Positions 16,685 through 24,704 of a stretch of DNA of 32,988 bases are shown here, one piece after another. The translations under genes and the position numbers were made by a program. The number at the start of each line of letters is the position of its first letter. Position 1 is the stretch's first letter. The notes beneath the pieces were generated by a model. It ran no database searches, was not told where the DNA came from, and saw only the letters and a list, made by a program, of their open reading frames with translations. This DNA comes from an uncultured Lachnospiraceae bacterium. Lineage in GTDB: Bacteria > Bacillota > Clostridia > Lachnospirales > Lachnospiraceae. The DNA lies in NCBI GenBank assembly GCA_902797025.1, contig CADBRN010000032.1, positions 1-32,988 on the forward strand. The letters are read 5' to 3'.

Positions 16685-18835
16685 ATGAACGTTATGCGAC
16701 TTAAAACATTACGCCGCATAGCAGCGGCGGTTCTTCCCATCCCTGCAGTCCTTCTTTCTACCCTTCCTGCAGCGGCGGAAACAAACCCCGGACGGATTGT
16801 GGAAAACGGCCCGGAGACTTTTTCTTCCCTTCCGGATCAGATCACCGCTCAGGGACAGGCGGGTTTTGACCGGTATCTGGAGACGGGAGATCCGAACGAT
16901 CTTCAGGATCCCTCCGGTGCCGCCTCACCTTCTTCGCATGTCCTGGCATCTTCCGAAACCCGGCAGGATCTTCCCGCCTCTTTTGATCTCCGGGAAAACG
17001 GAACCGTCACACCGGTAAAAAACCAGATGGATTGGAACACCTGCTGGAGCTTCGGAACGATCGCTGCAAGTGAAACCGCCATCCTGACCGATCTTGGAAA
17101 AACGTTCGAGGAGTATCCGATCGATCTCTCCGAGCTGCAGCTCGCATGGATGACGATGACAGCTCCGGATCCTTCCGAAAACGATCTGAACGGTCAGGAC
17201 GGCGAAGGATATGTGGTCGAATCCTCTGACAGCGCACAGGTCCTGTCCTCAAAGAGTAACGCTGCGGCCACTGTCCGGGCGATCGAGTCGGGAAACGGTC
17301 CTGTCACGGAATCTGAGGTTCCGTATAAAAGCAGGGAGGGATACACTTCCTCCTACAGCAGCTCCGGCTCCTGGTATTATCAGGCGGCCGGCGACTGGTC
17401 CGTCTCTGAAAATTACCGGTTCAAGAGCATTTATCCCCTGTCGGAGACCCGCGTCATCCCCTCCGGCACCACATCCGGACAGAAGGCGATCAAGAACGAA
17501 ATCGAGTCGGGGCATCCGGTCGACATCGGATGCTATCTCAGTCCGAACGACACACGATATTACAGTCAGGACACCTCGTCGGCCTACTGCGACCGTGCGA
17601 TCAGCAATCATGAAGTCTGCATCGTCGGTTGGGATGATCATTACAGCAGGGAGAATTTTAATGAAAATTGCCGGCCGTCATCAGACGGCGCCTGGCTCGC
17701 AAGAAACAGCTGGGGATCGGAGCTCTCGGCCCCGCCGAATCAGAATGCCTTCGGCATTCCGGATGAGAACGGCGATCAGACCGGATACTTCTGGATTTCA
17801 TACGCGGACCGGTCGCTGACCGACGCCGTATCGCTCTACTACGATGTCAATTCAGGCGGAAACCGTGCAGAATACACGGAGCAGTACAACTATCTCAACG
17901 CGCCGGCGGCGATGAAACTGTCAGAAAGCGAAAAAACTTCTATCGCGAATATTTTTACCGTGGATCAGACCTCTGACGTCACGGCGGTTTCCTGCGAAAC
18001 ACTATCCGGCGGCACGACCGTGACGTACGATATTTACCGTCTGAATGACGGATACACCAGTCCGACGGACGGCGCCCTGATCGGATCGCTCACCCGGACC
18101 TACCCCTATGCCGGATTTCACCGGGAAACGATCAACTCAGGGGCTGACACACCTCTGAAAACGGGCAGTTCCGTGAGCATCGTCGTCTCGATCTGCGAGG
18201 AAGACGGTTCCTATGAGATTCCGCTCCCCTACGGCTGGAATCAGGCATTTGCAGAGCGGCACAACGCAAATTACCCGGCTTCCCGGCTGACCGGTTATTA
18301 CAACGGAGTCATCAATCCCGGAGAAAGCTTTGTCTCCGACGGAACCTCCTGGACCGATCTCACCTCCGTGATCGGATCCGTCCGTTCAGCGGACAGTCGA
18401 TATTATACCTTTGACAATCTTCCGCTTCGTCTTTATTTAAGGCAGTCCGAAGAAAGCGGCGGATCCGATCCGACCGCGAAGCCGTCTGTCACGCCGACCC
18501 CGGAGCCATCCGCCACACCGGCACCGGAACCATCCGTCACACCGTCCCCGGAGCCATCCGCCACACCGGCACCGGAACCATCCGTCACACCGGCACCGGA
18601 ACCATCCGTCACGGCACCGTCCGGGCAGGCGGCCCCTGACCGGGCATCGGCGGACCGTTACGCGGCAGTTTCTGTCTCTGCGGCACCTGCCCCGGTCAGC
18701 GGTTCCGCGGCATCCGGCGCAAAGACCGGCGACGCGAACCACCCGGCCGCGCTCGCGGTGCTTTTTGCCGCCGCAGCAGCGTCCGCGCTTATCCTCATCC
18801 GCGTGAAGCAAAAAACGAAAGGATCCTCTCTCTGA
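16685..18835 (+). CDS. Secreted, surface-anchored papain-like (C1A) cysteine protease with lectin-like domain
   Basis: 716 residues from ATG 16685 (GGAG 10 nt upstream); a TTG start at 16661 is less likely. The signal peptide is residues ~1-31 (LRRIAAAVLPIPAVLLSTLPAAA). The C1 peptidase domain spans ~97-380 with oxyanion Gln114 (VKNQ), nucleophile Cys120 (TCWSFG), His309 (SNHEVCIVGWDDH) and Asn341 (LARNSWGSE). All four are present, so the enzyme should be active. A lectin-like domain of the kind found after C1 peptidases in Clostridia follows (~390-590). Then come a Pro-rich PEPSATPA-type repeat stalk (606-643), a Ser/Ala linker, and a C-terminal KTGD (680-683) plus membrane helix plus basic tail that looks like a variant sorting signal. 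It probably digests proteins or peptides at the cell surface. The gene has its own promoter and terminator. Confidence 0.9.
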   Translation: MNVMRLKTLRRIAAAVLPIPAVLLSTLPAAAETNPGRIVENGPETFSSLPDQITAQGQAGFDRYLETGDPNDLQDPSGAASPSSHVLASSETRQDLPASFDLRENGTVTPVKNQMDWNTCWSFGTIAASETAILTDLGKTFEEYPIDLSELQLAWMTMTAPDPSENDLNGQDGEGYVVESSDSAQVLSSKSNAAATVRAIESGNGPVTESEVPYKSREGYTSSYSSSGSWYYQAAGDWSVSENYRFKSIYPLSETRVIPSGTTSGQKAIKNEIESGHPVDIGCYLSPNDTRYYSQDTSSAYCDRAISNHEVCIVGWDDHYSRENFNENCRPSSDGAWLARNSWGSELSAPPNQNAFGIPDENGDQTGYFWISYADRSLTDAVSLYYDVNSGGNRAEYTEQYNYLNAPAAMKLSESEKTSIANIFTVDQTSDVTAVSCETLSGGTTVTYDIYRLNDGYTSPTDGALIGSLTRTYPYAGFHRETINSGADTPLKTGSSVSIVVSICEEDGSYEIPLPYGWNQAFAERHNANYPASRLTGYYNGVINPGESFVSDGTSWTDLTSVIGSVRSADSRYYTFDNLPLRLYLRQSEESGGSDPTAKPSVTPTPEPSATPAPEPSVTPSPEPSATPAPEPSVTPAPEPSVTAPSGQAAPDRASADRYAAVSVSAAPAPVSGSAASGAKTGDANHPAALAVLFAAAAASALILIRVKQKTKGSSL
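18500..18613 (+). repeat. 24-bp tandem repeat encoding a PEPS-x-TP-x stalk
   Basis: Nearly five in-frame copies of a 24-bp unit encode PEPSATPA or PEPSVTPS/A inside the protease gene. Alternating units make a 48-bp super-repeat. The stalk should hold the catalytic part away from the wall. Such arrays change copy number between strains by slippage. Confidence 0.85.
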
Positions 18836-18866
18836 CCGGAGTGGTCAGGAAGGGGGTCCTTTCTTA
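18817..18866 (+). terminator. Intrinsic terminator after the protease gene
   Basis: GAAAGGATCC (18817-18826) pairs with GGGTCCTTTC (18854-18863). Inside is a nested TGACC/GGTCA stem. T's follow. The 5' arm overlaps the last codons of the protease gene. Confidence 0.8.
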
Positions 18867-18990
18867 ATTCTCCGCGCTGAAAATTGCCCGCCGCGCTGTC
18901 ATTTTCTACAGAATTTCCCGGCATTTTCTGGCGATTTGACAATTTTGTATTGTACAATAAATAAACATGATTCAGGGCGCCTTCTGGCTG

Positions 18991-19019
18991 TTGACATCGA
19001 TTTTTTACGAAAATATAAT
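18991..19019 (+). promoter_or_regulatory. Consensus promoter of the GlcD-Acd-EtfBA cluster
   Basis: Perfect TTGACA (18991-18996) and perfect TATAAT (19014-19019) with the ideal 17-bp spacer. The start is near 19026, giving a ~79-nt A/T-rich leader to ATG 19105. It is the strongest promoter in the window by match and suggests high expression of the cluster. Confidence 0.85.
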
Positions 19020-19104
19020 ACAATATAAGCATACATTGACCGTTTATTTTCACTTGTTTGCGTGTCTGTTTTCACATCCATATTAATAAGAAAGGATATC
19101 CAAC

Positions 19105-20532
19105 ATGTCTGATTACAACAAGCTTACAGATGATCTCATCGATCAGATCCGCGCCGCTGCAAACGGCCACATTCTGACCGGCGAGGATGTCAGTGACGAT
19201 TTCAGCAGAGATGAGATGCCGATTTACGGCACCAGAACTCCGGACGCGGTTGTCCAGCCGCTCACGACGGAGGAAGTCGCTGCAGTCATGAAGATCTGCA
19301 ATGACAATAAAATTGCCGTCACTCCGAGAGGTGCCGGCACCGGACTCGTTGGCGGAGCTGTCCCGCTCTACGGCGGAATCGTCCTTGACACGACAAAGAT
19401 GAATAAGATCATCGGTTACGATCTGGAGAATCTTGCCGTCACCGTACAGCCGGGTGTCCTTTTCAAAGAGCTGGCGGATGACTGTACAAAACAGGGTCTC
19501 CTTTATCCGCCGGATCCGGGCGAGAAGCTCGCGTGCCTGGGCGGAAACGTCTCCACGAACGCAGGCGGCATGCGTGCGGTCAAGTACGGCACCACCCGCG
19601 ACTATGTCCGTGCGATGACCGTCGTTCTTCCGACCGGTGAGATCACTCATTTCGGCTCCAACGTCAGCAAAACAAGCTCCGGATACAGCCTGATCGATCT
19701 GATGATCGGAAGTGAGGGAACCCTGGGCGTCATCACAGAGCTCACCCTGAAGATCGTTCCGGCTCCGAAGAAGGTCGCCAGTCTGATCATCCCGTTTGAG
19801 GATCTTGAGGCTGCGATCTCCACTGTTCCGAAGATTAAAATGGCAAACCTGAATCCGCAGGCACTTGAGTTCATGGAGAAAGAGATTGTCCTCTCCAGTG
19901 AACGTTATATCGGAAAATCCGTATTCCCGCAGAAGATCGACGGCCTTGAGGCAGGCGCATACCTTCTCGTCACCTTCGAGGCAAAGGACGAGGATGAGCT
20001 GAACGACCTGATCGACGAGGCCAGTGAGCTGGTGCTCGAGGCAGGCGCAATCGATGTTCTGATCGCGGATACTCCGTCCAAGATGAAAGATGCATGGGCG
20101 GCAAGATCTTCCTTCCTTGAGGCGATCATGGCGGAGACAAAGCTTCTGGACGAGTGCGACGTCGTCGTCCCGATCACACACATCACCGAGTTCCTGACCT
20201 TCGCAAATGCGACGGCACAGGAGTGTGATCTGACCATCAAGAGCTTCGGTCACGCAGGAGACGGAAACCTGCATATTTACGAGTGCAGCAACGATCTCAC
20301 CGAGGATGAGTTCAAGAATCGCGTCGATACATTCTTCGAGAAAATCTACGCGAAAGCGACCGAGGTCGGCGGCCAGGTATCCGGCGAGCACGGCATCGGA
20401 AGTGGAAAAATCAAATATCTGCGCAGATCTCTCGGCGACACGAATATGCAGCTGATGCAGGGAATCAAGAAAGTATTCGATCCGAATCTGATCCTGAATC
20501 CGGGTAAGGTCTGCTACACACCGGAGGATTGA
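19105..20532 (+). CDS. FAD-binding 2-hydroxyacid (D-lactate/glycolate) dehydrogenase, GlcD/LctD-like
   Basis: 475 residues, the usual length. The FAD-binding PCMH domain (residues ~45-220) has VTPRGAGTGLVGGAVP, PPDPGEKLACLGGNVSTNAGGMRAVKYGTTRDYV and IGSEGTLGVITE. The C-terminal FAD-oxidase domain has SFGHAGDGNLH and SGEHGIGSGK, whose His residues bind metal and substrate. The family oxidises 2-hydroxyacids such as D-lactate or glycolate to the 2-oxoacid. The Etf genes three genes downstream suggest an Etf-dependent lactate dehydrogenase, as in lactate-using acetogens and butyrate producers, where a bifurcating Etf couples lactate oxidation to NAD+. ATG 19105 has GAAAGGAT upstream. Substrate and stereospecificity are inferred, not visible. 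Confidence 0.88.
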   Translation: MSDYNKLTDDLIDQIRAAANGHILTGEDVSDDFSRDEMPIYGTRTPDAVVQPLTTEEVAAVMKICNDNKIAVTPRGAGTGLVGGAVPLYGGIVLDTTKMNKIIGYDLENLAVTVQPGVLFKELADDCTKQGLLYPPDPGEKLACLGGNVSTNAGGMRAVKYGTTRDYVRAMTVVLPTGEITHFGSNVSKTSSGYSLIDLMIGSEGTLGVITELTLKIVPAPKKVASLIIPFEDLEAAISTVPKIKMANLNPQALEFMEKEIVLSSERYIGKSVFPQKIDGLEAGAYLLVTFEAKDEDELNDLIDEASELVLEAGAIDVLIADTPSKMKDAWAARSSFLEAIMAETKLLDECDVVVPITHITEFLTFANATAQECDLTIKSFGHAGDGNLHIYECSNDLTEDEFKNRVDTFFEKIYAKATEVGGQVSGEHGIGSGKIKYLRRSLGDTNMQLMQGIKKVFDPNLILNPGKVCYTPED

Positions 20533-20559
20533 GCCCCGGGATCTGTTTCGCAGGTTTTC

Positions 20560-20598
20560 AGCCGACCGGTGCAGGAAACTGCGCCGGGCCGGCTTTTT
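20560..20598 (+). terminator. Strong hairpin plus T-run inside the cluster
   Basis: A long GC-rich stem (AGCCG and CCGG segments paired with CCGG and CGGCT, closed by GCAG-GAAA-CTGC) is followed by TTTTT. It lies between the dehydrogenase and acyl-CoA dehydrogenase genes. No second promoter is evident before the next SD, so it probably works as a partial terminator that sets unequal expression. Confidence 0.75.
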
Positions 20599-20635
20599 GA
20601 TGGAATTGCCAGATACAAATATAGGAGGTATTAAA

Positions 20636-21775
20636 ATGGCATATCTGATTTCTGATGAAGGCAAGGATCTGTTAAAGGACGTAAGAGAGTTCTGCAATAA
20701 CGAAGTCAAAGAGCAGAGCAAAGAGTTTGATCTGTCCGGCGAGTGGCCGCAGGCGATTTATGATATGGCGGCTGAGATGCAGCTCGGTACCCTTGACGTT
20801 CCGGAAGAATTCGGCGGTCCGGGACTTTCCCGCATCGACCACGCTGCAATCCTCGAGGAGATGGCGAAAGCAGACGCAGGATTCGCTACTTCCTTCATGA
20901 CAAACGGACTCTCCCTTCATCCGATCGAGTTCGGCGGCACAAAAGAGCAGCTGAAATCCGTTTACGATGTGATCCTCAAGGGCGGATTCGGCGCATTCTG
21001 CCTGACTGAGCCGAACGCAGGATGTGACGTTTCAAACGGATCCACCACCGCGGTAAAAGACGGTGACGACTACATCATCAACGGAACAAAGTGCTTCATC
21101 ACAAACGGTCCGGTCGCTGATTTCTTCACCGTCTTCGCGAAAACCGACAAGTCCGCAGGCGCGAAGGGCATGAGTGCATTCCTGATCTTCAAGGGAACTC
21201 CGGGACTGTCCATCGGTTCTCACGAGAATAAGATGGGAATCCGCCTGAGCCAGACCAGTGATGTCATCCTTGAGGATGTCCGTGTTCCGGCGAGCGCGAT
21301 GCTCGGAAAAGAAGGCGACGGATTCAAGATCGCCATGAAGACTCTGGATATCGCACGTACATGGTGCGGCATTGTCGCAGTCGGCCTCGCACAGCGCGCA
21401 ATCGATGAAGCGGCCGCTTATGCCCGCACCCGTGTTCAGTTCGGAAAGCCGCTCGGCAGAAACGAAGTCATCCAGTTCAAGCTGGCTGATATGCAGATGG
21501 CTACCGAAGCTGCACGTCAGCTCTGCGCTTACAGCCTGACCCTTATGGATCGCGGCGAGGACTACACCACTGCTTCCGCAACTGCAAAATGCAAAGCCGG
21601 TGACGCTGCTATGTACTGCACGACCGAAGCGGTTCAGATTCTCGGCGGATACGGATTCAGCCGTGATTATCCGGTTGAGAAACTGATGCGTGACGCAAAG
21701 ATCTTCCAGCTGTTCGAAGGAACAAACGAGATTCAGCGTCTGGTCGTCGGCAGAAGCGTTATTGGAAAGTGCTGA
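20636..21775 (+). CDS. Short-chain acyl-CoA dehydrogenase
   Basis: 379 residues from ATG 20636 (AGGAGG upstream; the in-frame ATG at 20597 has no SD). Signature FCLTEPNAGCDVSNGST lies near residues 121-137. RVQFGKPLGRNEVIQFKLADM and the C-terminal LGGYGFSRDYPVEKLMRDAKIFQLFEGTNEIQR follow, with the catalytic Glu361 of the SCAD/butyryl-CoA dehydrogenase type. It reduces an enoyl-CoA or oxidises an acyl-CoA, exchanging electrons with Etf. The adjacent etfB and etfA genes are the obvious partners. The substrate could be crotonyl-CoA or acryloyl-CoA, but no thiolase, crotonase or CoA-transferase gene is nearby to decide. Confidence 0.93.
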   Translation: MAYLISDEGKDLLKDVREFCNNEVKEQSKEFDLSGEWPQAIYDMAAEMQLGTLDVPEEFGGPGLSRIDHAAILEEMAKADAGFATSFMTNGLSLHPIEFGGTKEQLKSVYDVILKGGFGAFCLTEPNAGCDVSNGSTTAVKDGDDYIINGTKCFITNGPVADFFTVFAKTDKSAGAKGMSAFLIFKGTPGLSIGSHENKMGIRLSQTSDVILEDVRVPASAMLGKEGDGFKIAMKTLDIARTWCGIVAVGLAQRAIDEAAAYARTRVQFGKPLGRNEVIQFKLADMQMATEAARQLCAYSLTLMDRGEDYTTASATAKCKAGDAAMYCTTEAVQILGGYGFSRDYPVEKLMRDAKIFQLFEGTNEIQRLVVGRSVIGKC

Positions 21776-21791
21776 TAAGGGAGAACAAAAA

Positions 21792-22586
21792 ATGGAATTC
21801 TTAGTATGTGTAAAACAGGTTCCGGATGATTCTGTTGAAATCCATCTGAATCCTGAAACTTCCACCCCGGATCTGTCCCAGGCAGATCCGGAGGCCGGAG
21901 CGTTCGATACGTACGCCGAGGAGCTCGCGGTTCGTTTCATCGAGGAGAACGAAGGCAGCGTAACGGTCGTATCCGTAGGAACGGAAGACAATAAGACCTG
22001 CATCAAAAACAGCATTGCGGTAGGCGCTTCAAGCGGCTATGTGGTCGCGGACGAAGGCACCGACTGCCTCGACAGCGCGCAGGTGGCAGATCTGCTCGCA
22101 GCTGCCGCTGCTAAAATCGAGGAGCAGGAAGGCAAAAAATTCGACATCATACTCTGCGGAAAAGAATCCACCGACGCGATCGGCGGTCAGGTCGGCCCGC
22201 TTCTCGCCGAGAAGCTGAATCTCCCGCTCGTTGAGAACGCAGTCGAGATCACATCGGTTGACGGTGGAATCTCTGTCAAGCAGGAGACCGATACCGGATT
22301 CATGATGTATGAAATCGCGACTCCGGCAGTCGTAACGATCTCGAAGCCGGATTATGATCCGAGATATCCGACGATCCGCAGCAAGATGGCGGCGCGCAAG
22401 GCGAAAATCCCGACTCTTTCCCTGTCTGATCTGGGCATCACCGATCTGGCATCCGAAGCGAAGATCTCCTCTCTCGGTTTTGAAGAGCCGAAGAAGAGAC
22501 AGGCCGGAATCAAGATCAATGAAACCGAGGCAGAAGAGGCCGTGAAGAAGGCGATGGACCAGATGATCGCTGACAAAGCGCTGTAA
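21792..22586 (+). CDS. etfB: Electron transfer flavoprotein subunit beta
   Basis: 264 residues from ATG 21792 (GGGAG upstream), 16 bp after the acyl-CoA dehydrogenase stop. MEFLVCVKQVPD is the typical EtfB opening. Nucleotide-binding segments include IILCGKESTDAIGGQVGPLLAEKL, near residue 115. The conserved C-terminal signature KPDYDPRYPTIRSKMAARKAKI lies near 180-200. With EtfA it forms the FAD-containing electron carrier between dehydrogenases. In Clostridia such Etfs often bifurcate electrons and bind NADH and a second FAD in EtfB; that behaviour is plausible here but not proven from sequence. Confidence 0.94.
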   Translation: MEFLVCVKQVPDDSVEIHLNPETSTPDLSQADPEAGAFDTYAEELAVRFIEENEGSVTVVSVGTEDNKTCIKNSIAVGASSGYVVADEGTDCLDSAQVADLLAAAAAKIEEQEGKKFDIILCGKESTDAIGGQVGPLLAEKLNLPLVENAVEITSVDGGISVKQETDTGFMMYEIATPAVVTISKPDYDPRYPTIRSKMAARKAKIPTLSLSDLGITDLASEAKISSLGFEEPKKRQAGIKINETEAEEAVKKAMDQMIADKAL

Positions 22587-22600
22587 ACAGGGAGGCAGAT

Positions 22601-23569
22601 ATGAAATATCTTGTATATGTAGAATTAAAGAACGGTAAGCCTTCCGGCGCGGCTCTGGAACTTCTCTCCGCTGCGAAAAAGGCAGGCGCGGACGCGGCGG
22701 CGGTTCTCGCTGAGAGCGGTTGCGAAGATGCGGCTGCCGAGACCGCAAAATTTGCATCCGAAGTGATCATCCTTGACGATGTCATCACGGACCCGAACGG
22801 CAGACCGACGGAGGACTTCCTCACTGCCGCTCTCGCAAAACTCGCTGCGGACGAGGGTGCGGACGGCGTTCTCCTCTCCGCTGCACCGTTCAACAGAAAC
22901 ATCGCACCGAGAATCGCTTCCCGCATGGGAGTCGGATGTGTCACCGATGTGATCGGTCTTACGGTCGAAGGCGGAACCGTCGTCTTCACCCGCCCGTCCT
23001 ACGGCGGAACCGTTCTCGAAAAACAGAGTGCGGCGGACAATAAAGTCGTCGCTACGATCCGCAGCGGAAGCTTTGACGCTCCGGAAGAAGGCGCGGCATG
23101 CGAGCCGGTTCATAAATCGGTGGCGGTAGATGATGCGGATCTGAAGGCTAAAATTACCGAATTCATCGCGGAGGCCGGAGAGGTTGTAAACCTTGAGGAT
23201 GCAGATGTTATCGTAGCCGGCGGCCGCGGAATGGGCAGCGAAGAAGGATTCAAACTCGTCGAAGATCTCGCGAATGAGCTGGGCGCAGTTGTCGGAGCAT
23301 CCAGACCGGCGATCGAGAGCGGATGGGTAGGAAGAACCCACCAGGTCGGACAGTCCGGTAAGATCGTTGCTCCGAAGCTCTACATCGCATGCGGAATCTC
23401 CGGCGCGATGCAGCACGTATCCGGAATGATGGACAGCGGATATATCGTAGCCATCAACAAAGACGAAGACGCCCCGATCTTCCAGATCGCAGATGTCGGC
23501 ATCGTCGGCGACGTACATAAAATCCTGCCGCTGATGATCGATGCGGTCAAGGCGCACAAGGCGCAGTGA
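22601..23569 (+). CDS. etfA: Electron transfer flavoprotein subunit alpha
   Basis: 322 residues from ATG 22601 (GGGAGG upstream), 14 bp after etfB. The N-terminal ETF domain (~1-190) is followed by the C-terminal FAD domain with VAGGRGMGSEEGF, VGASRPAIESGWVGRTHQVGQSGKIVAPKLYIACGISGAMQH and INKDEDAPIFQIADVGIVGD, all standard EtfA landmarks. It carries the shuttle FAD that passes electrons to the acyl-CoA dehydrogenase or the hydroxyacid dehydrogenase of the cluster. It is the last gene of the unit, closed by the terminator at 23618-23675. No extra N-terminal ferredoxin domain is present. Confidence 0.95.
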   Translation: MKYLVYVELKNGKPSGAALELLSAAKKAGADAAAVLAESGCEDAAAETAKFASEVIILDDVITDPNGRPTEDFLTAALAKLAADEGADGVLLSAAPFNRNIAPRIASRMGVGCVTDVIGLTVEGGTVVFTRPSYGGTVLEKQSAADNKVVATIRSGSFDAPEEGAACEPVHKSVAVDDADLKAKITEFIAEAGEVVNLEDADVIVAGGRGMGSEEGFKLVEDLANELGAVVGASRPAIESGWVGRTHQVGQSGKIVAPKLYIACGISGAMQHVSGMMDSGYIVAINKDEDAPIFQIADVGIVGDVHKILPLMIDAVKAHKAQ

Positions 23570-23617
23570 TCCACAACCAGCAGATAAAGACATTTTCCAA
23601 ATTCCATAACTAAACCA

Positions 23618-23675
23618 GAAAAAACCCGATGCGCTATCCTCCGGTACTCCCCGGATGAACGTACCGGGTTTTTTC
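23618..23675 (+). terminator. Intrinsic terminator of the etf cluster
   Basis: GAAAAAACCCG (23618-23628) pairs with CGGGTTTTTTC (23665-23675), with an inner ATCC/GGAT stem in the loop. The T-rich arm terminates the plus strand. The A-rich arm would also allow function on the minus strand. Confidence 0.8.
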
Positions 23676-23842
23676 ATCTCTGCCGGTCAGGAGACCTTCC
23701 AGGCGGTCGTCTTAGTTCTGATTTTTACAATTTTCGATGCAGGCAACTGCCTACTATAATGAACAGAGAAACGATGTGCGGTCTGAACGCGCCCATCATC
23801 TTCTGAAAAAACAAAATCAGCCGCCTGAAATTCCCCGCCGTA

Positions 23843-24622
23843 TCAGCCCAGCGCCGTATCCAGCGCCATCATGAGACAGAACCCAAGAGCGAACGCCAGC
23901 ACTCCTACGTTGGAGTGCTCCCCGTGAGACATCTCCGGGACCAGTTCCTCCACGACCACATACATCATCGCGCCGGCCGCAAAACTGAGCAGATACGGCA
24001 TCACCGGAATCAGAAGACCGGAAAGCCAGATCGTCACCAGCGCGCCCGCAGGCTCCACCGCCCCGGACAGGACACCGCTGAGGAATGATTTGGCTTTCCC
24101 GTTTCCCTCCGCGTACATCGGCATGGAAATGATGGCGCCTTCCGGGAAATTCTGTATCGCGATACCGAGAGACAATGCCAGGGCAGCGGACGCCGTGAGT
24201 TCTGAAACACCGTGCATATAGCCCGCGTAAACCACGCCGACCGCCATTCCTTCCGGAATATTGTGGATGGTAACGGCCAGCATCATCAGCGCATTATTTT
24301 TCAGCCGGCTGTGAGGCCCTTCCGGTTTTTCCTCATACCTGTGCAGATGCGGGGTCAGATGATCCAGCGCCAGCAGAAACAGGATGCCGAGCCAGAAGCC
24401 GATCACAGCAGGAAGAAACGCAAGCTTTCCGAGGCTTACCGAGTCATTCATCGCCGGGATCAGAAGGCTCCAGATCGACGCCGCAACCATGACGCCGGCT
24501 GCAAATCCGGTCAGAAACCGCTGCAGACGGTCCGACAGACTGTTCCGCATCAGAAAAACACAGGCGGATCCGGCCGCGGTTCCGATAAAAGGAATCGCAA
24601 TTCCAATCAAAGTTTCCCTCAT
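23843..24622 (-). CDS. ZIP-family metal transporter
   Basis: 259 residues with eight likely helices. The metal-binding helix IV carries HNIPEG (TIHNIPEGMAVGV, near residue 117). Helix V has QNFPEG in place of the usual HNFPEG, as in many ZupT/GufA-like members. The cytoplasmic His-rich loop is short (HLTPHLHRYEE). A second acidic/His segment (VPEMSHGEHS) lies near 230. ZIP proteins bring zinc, iron or manganese into the cytoplasm. Metal preference cannot be read here, and the His-to-Gln change may shift it. AGGAG precedes the ATG. It lies 82 bp downstream of the ABC exporter operon on the same strand, with no clear promoter of its own. Confidence 0.9.
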   Translation of the reverse strand: MRETLIGIAIPFIGTAAGSACVFLMRNSLSDRLQRFLTGFAAGVMVAASIWSLLIPAMNDSVSLGKLAFLPAVIGFWLGILFLLALDHLTPHLHRYEEKPEGPHSRLKNNALMMLAVTIHNIPEGMAVGVVYAGYMHGVSELTASAALALSLGIAIQNFPEGAIISMPMYAEGNGKAKSFLSGVLSGAVEPAGALVTIWLSGLLIPVMPYLLSFAAGAMMYVVVEELVPEMSHGEHSNVGVLAFALGFCLMMALDTALG

Positions 24623-24704
24623 CGTGTCTCCTTTCTTTCAATGTGTTTTCTTACCGCTCCATCTTTTGACCCGTGCGTTTCTTTTTCCGAAAGTCCGCCG
24701 CATA

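Noticed and set aside
23741-23760. AGGCA-AC-TGCCT palindrome followed by a perfect TATAAT on the plus strand
   Set aside because: No good -35 and no plus-strand gene or terminator follows; the downstream sequence is the opposing ZIP gene. A small RNA is possible but not supported.
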